Below, piece after piece: positions 63,897 to 64,000 of a stretch of DNA of 64,000 nucleotides. The notes under the pieces are model-generated. The model was given only the letters and a program-made list of their open reading frames with translations. It searched no databases and had not been told where the DNA came from. Position 1 is the stretch's first letter, and the number at the start of each line of letters is the position of its first letter. The stretch is from NCBI GenBank assembly GCA_029260755.1, contig JAJDCQ010000051.1, positions 62,001 through 126,000 of the forward strand, read 5' to 3'. Source of the DNA: Planctomycetota bacterium (GTDB taxonomy: Bacteria; Planctomycetota; J058; JAJDCQ01). A program made the position numbers and the translations under genes.

Positions 63897-64000
63897 ATGT
63901 CACTCTACAAGCGAGGCCGTGTCTGGTGGGTCGAGCGATGGATCGCTGGGAAGCGGAAGCGCAAGTCACTCGGCGTGCGGGACCGGAAGGCGGCCGAGAT
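63897..64000 (+). CDS. Tyrosine recombinase (integrase), 5' end only
   Basis: 34 codons before the window ends. ATG with GGGAGGG five bases upstream. The start MSLYKRGRVWWVERW, then GKRKRKSLGVRDRKAAE, is the N-terminal arm-binding strand pattern of phage-type integrases (Arm-DNA-bind/XerD-like). It marks the probable right-hand region of an island that also carries the STAND and XRE genes. No attachment repeat could be seen. Confidence 0.7.
   Translation, partial: MSLYKRGRVWWVERWIAGKRKRKSLGVRDRKAAE

Overview
The window comes from a high-G+C Gram-negative bacterium. It has outer-membrane efflux channels, lipoprotein signals, Tat and Sec signals, and almost all third codon positions are G or C. 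No marker gene fixes the phylum. N-type ATPase genes, metal-RND adaptors with repeated Cys/His modules, multiheme cytochromes and probable selenoproteins together would fit Planctomycetota, Myxococcota or a related deep lineage, but this is inference. No rRNA, tRNA, CRISPR array or transposase was seen.

Layout. (1) 1-6.5 kb, minus strand: an MBL/beta-CASP nuclease gene followed by an N-type rotary ATPase operon (atpD-C-Q-R-B-E-F-A, atpA cut by the window edge), nearly all joined by 4-bp overlaps. (2) 7-11.5 kb, minus: a Met/Gly-rich Spy-like protein, a membrane-anchored NAD(P)H/FAD/2Fe-2S reductase, a cytochrome b-like membrane protein and a seven-heme cytochrome c, read here as a transmembrane electron conduit. 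A redox lipoprotein and a sensor kinase/NtrC-type pair lie next to it. (3) 15.3-21.9 kb: universal stress proteins, NhaA, an ATC-hydrolase-like protein and two secreted proteins of unknown function. (4) 22-25.7 kb, minus: multicopper oxidase, TolC lipoprotein and a cysteine-synthase-like enzyme, driven from a second copy of the 460-bp divergent promoter region found at 19.7-20.1 kb. (5) 26.5-43 kb: two heavy-metal RND systems, an ArsR regulator, a Zn/Cd-type P-ATPase and His/Cys-rich periplasmic metal binders. (6) 43-47.4 kb: a BNR-repeat protein and three HMA-domain genes. (7) 47.4-58.5 kb, minus: a copper operon (Cys-rich protein, HMBD lipoprotein, cusCBA, CopA, MerR). (8) 58.7-64 kb: a STAND NTPase with a putative nuclease domain, an XRE regulator, a zinc-ribbon membrane protein and the start of an integrase, with less extreme codon use, probably a mobile defence island.

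The main discovery candidate is in region 6. Three separate HMA (MerP/CopZ-type) domains are each interrupted in frame by two TGA codons exactly nine bases apart, at the two positions where the metal-binding CxxC cysteines should be. Each pair is followed by a short GC-rich hairpin with a UGGAN loop at bacterial-SECIS distance. The simplest reading is a family of exported selenoproteins with a UxxU metal site: one free lipoprotein under a MerR-type leaderless promoter, one lipoprotein fused to thioredoxin, and one linked in frame to the latter. Ordinary gene callers would break these genes or miss them.

Together the genes describe a cell equipped for soft and transition metals (Cu, Ag, Zn, Cd, possibly Hg): periplasmic capture (UxxU HMA proteins, TRASH/YHS, HMBD and His-rich proteins), oxidation (multicopper oxidase), inner-membrane export (two P1B ATPases), transenvelope efflux (three RND systems), and redox and energy stress genes (N-ATPase, Usp, NhaA).
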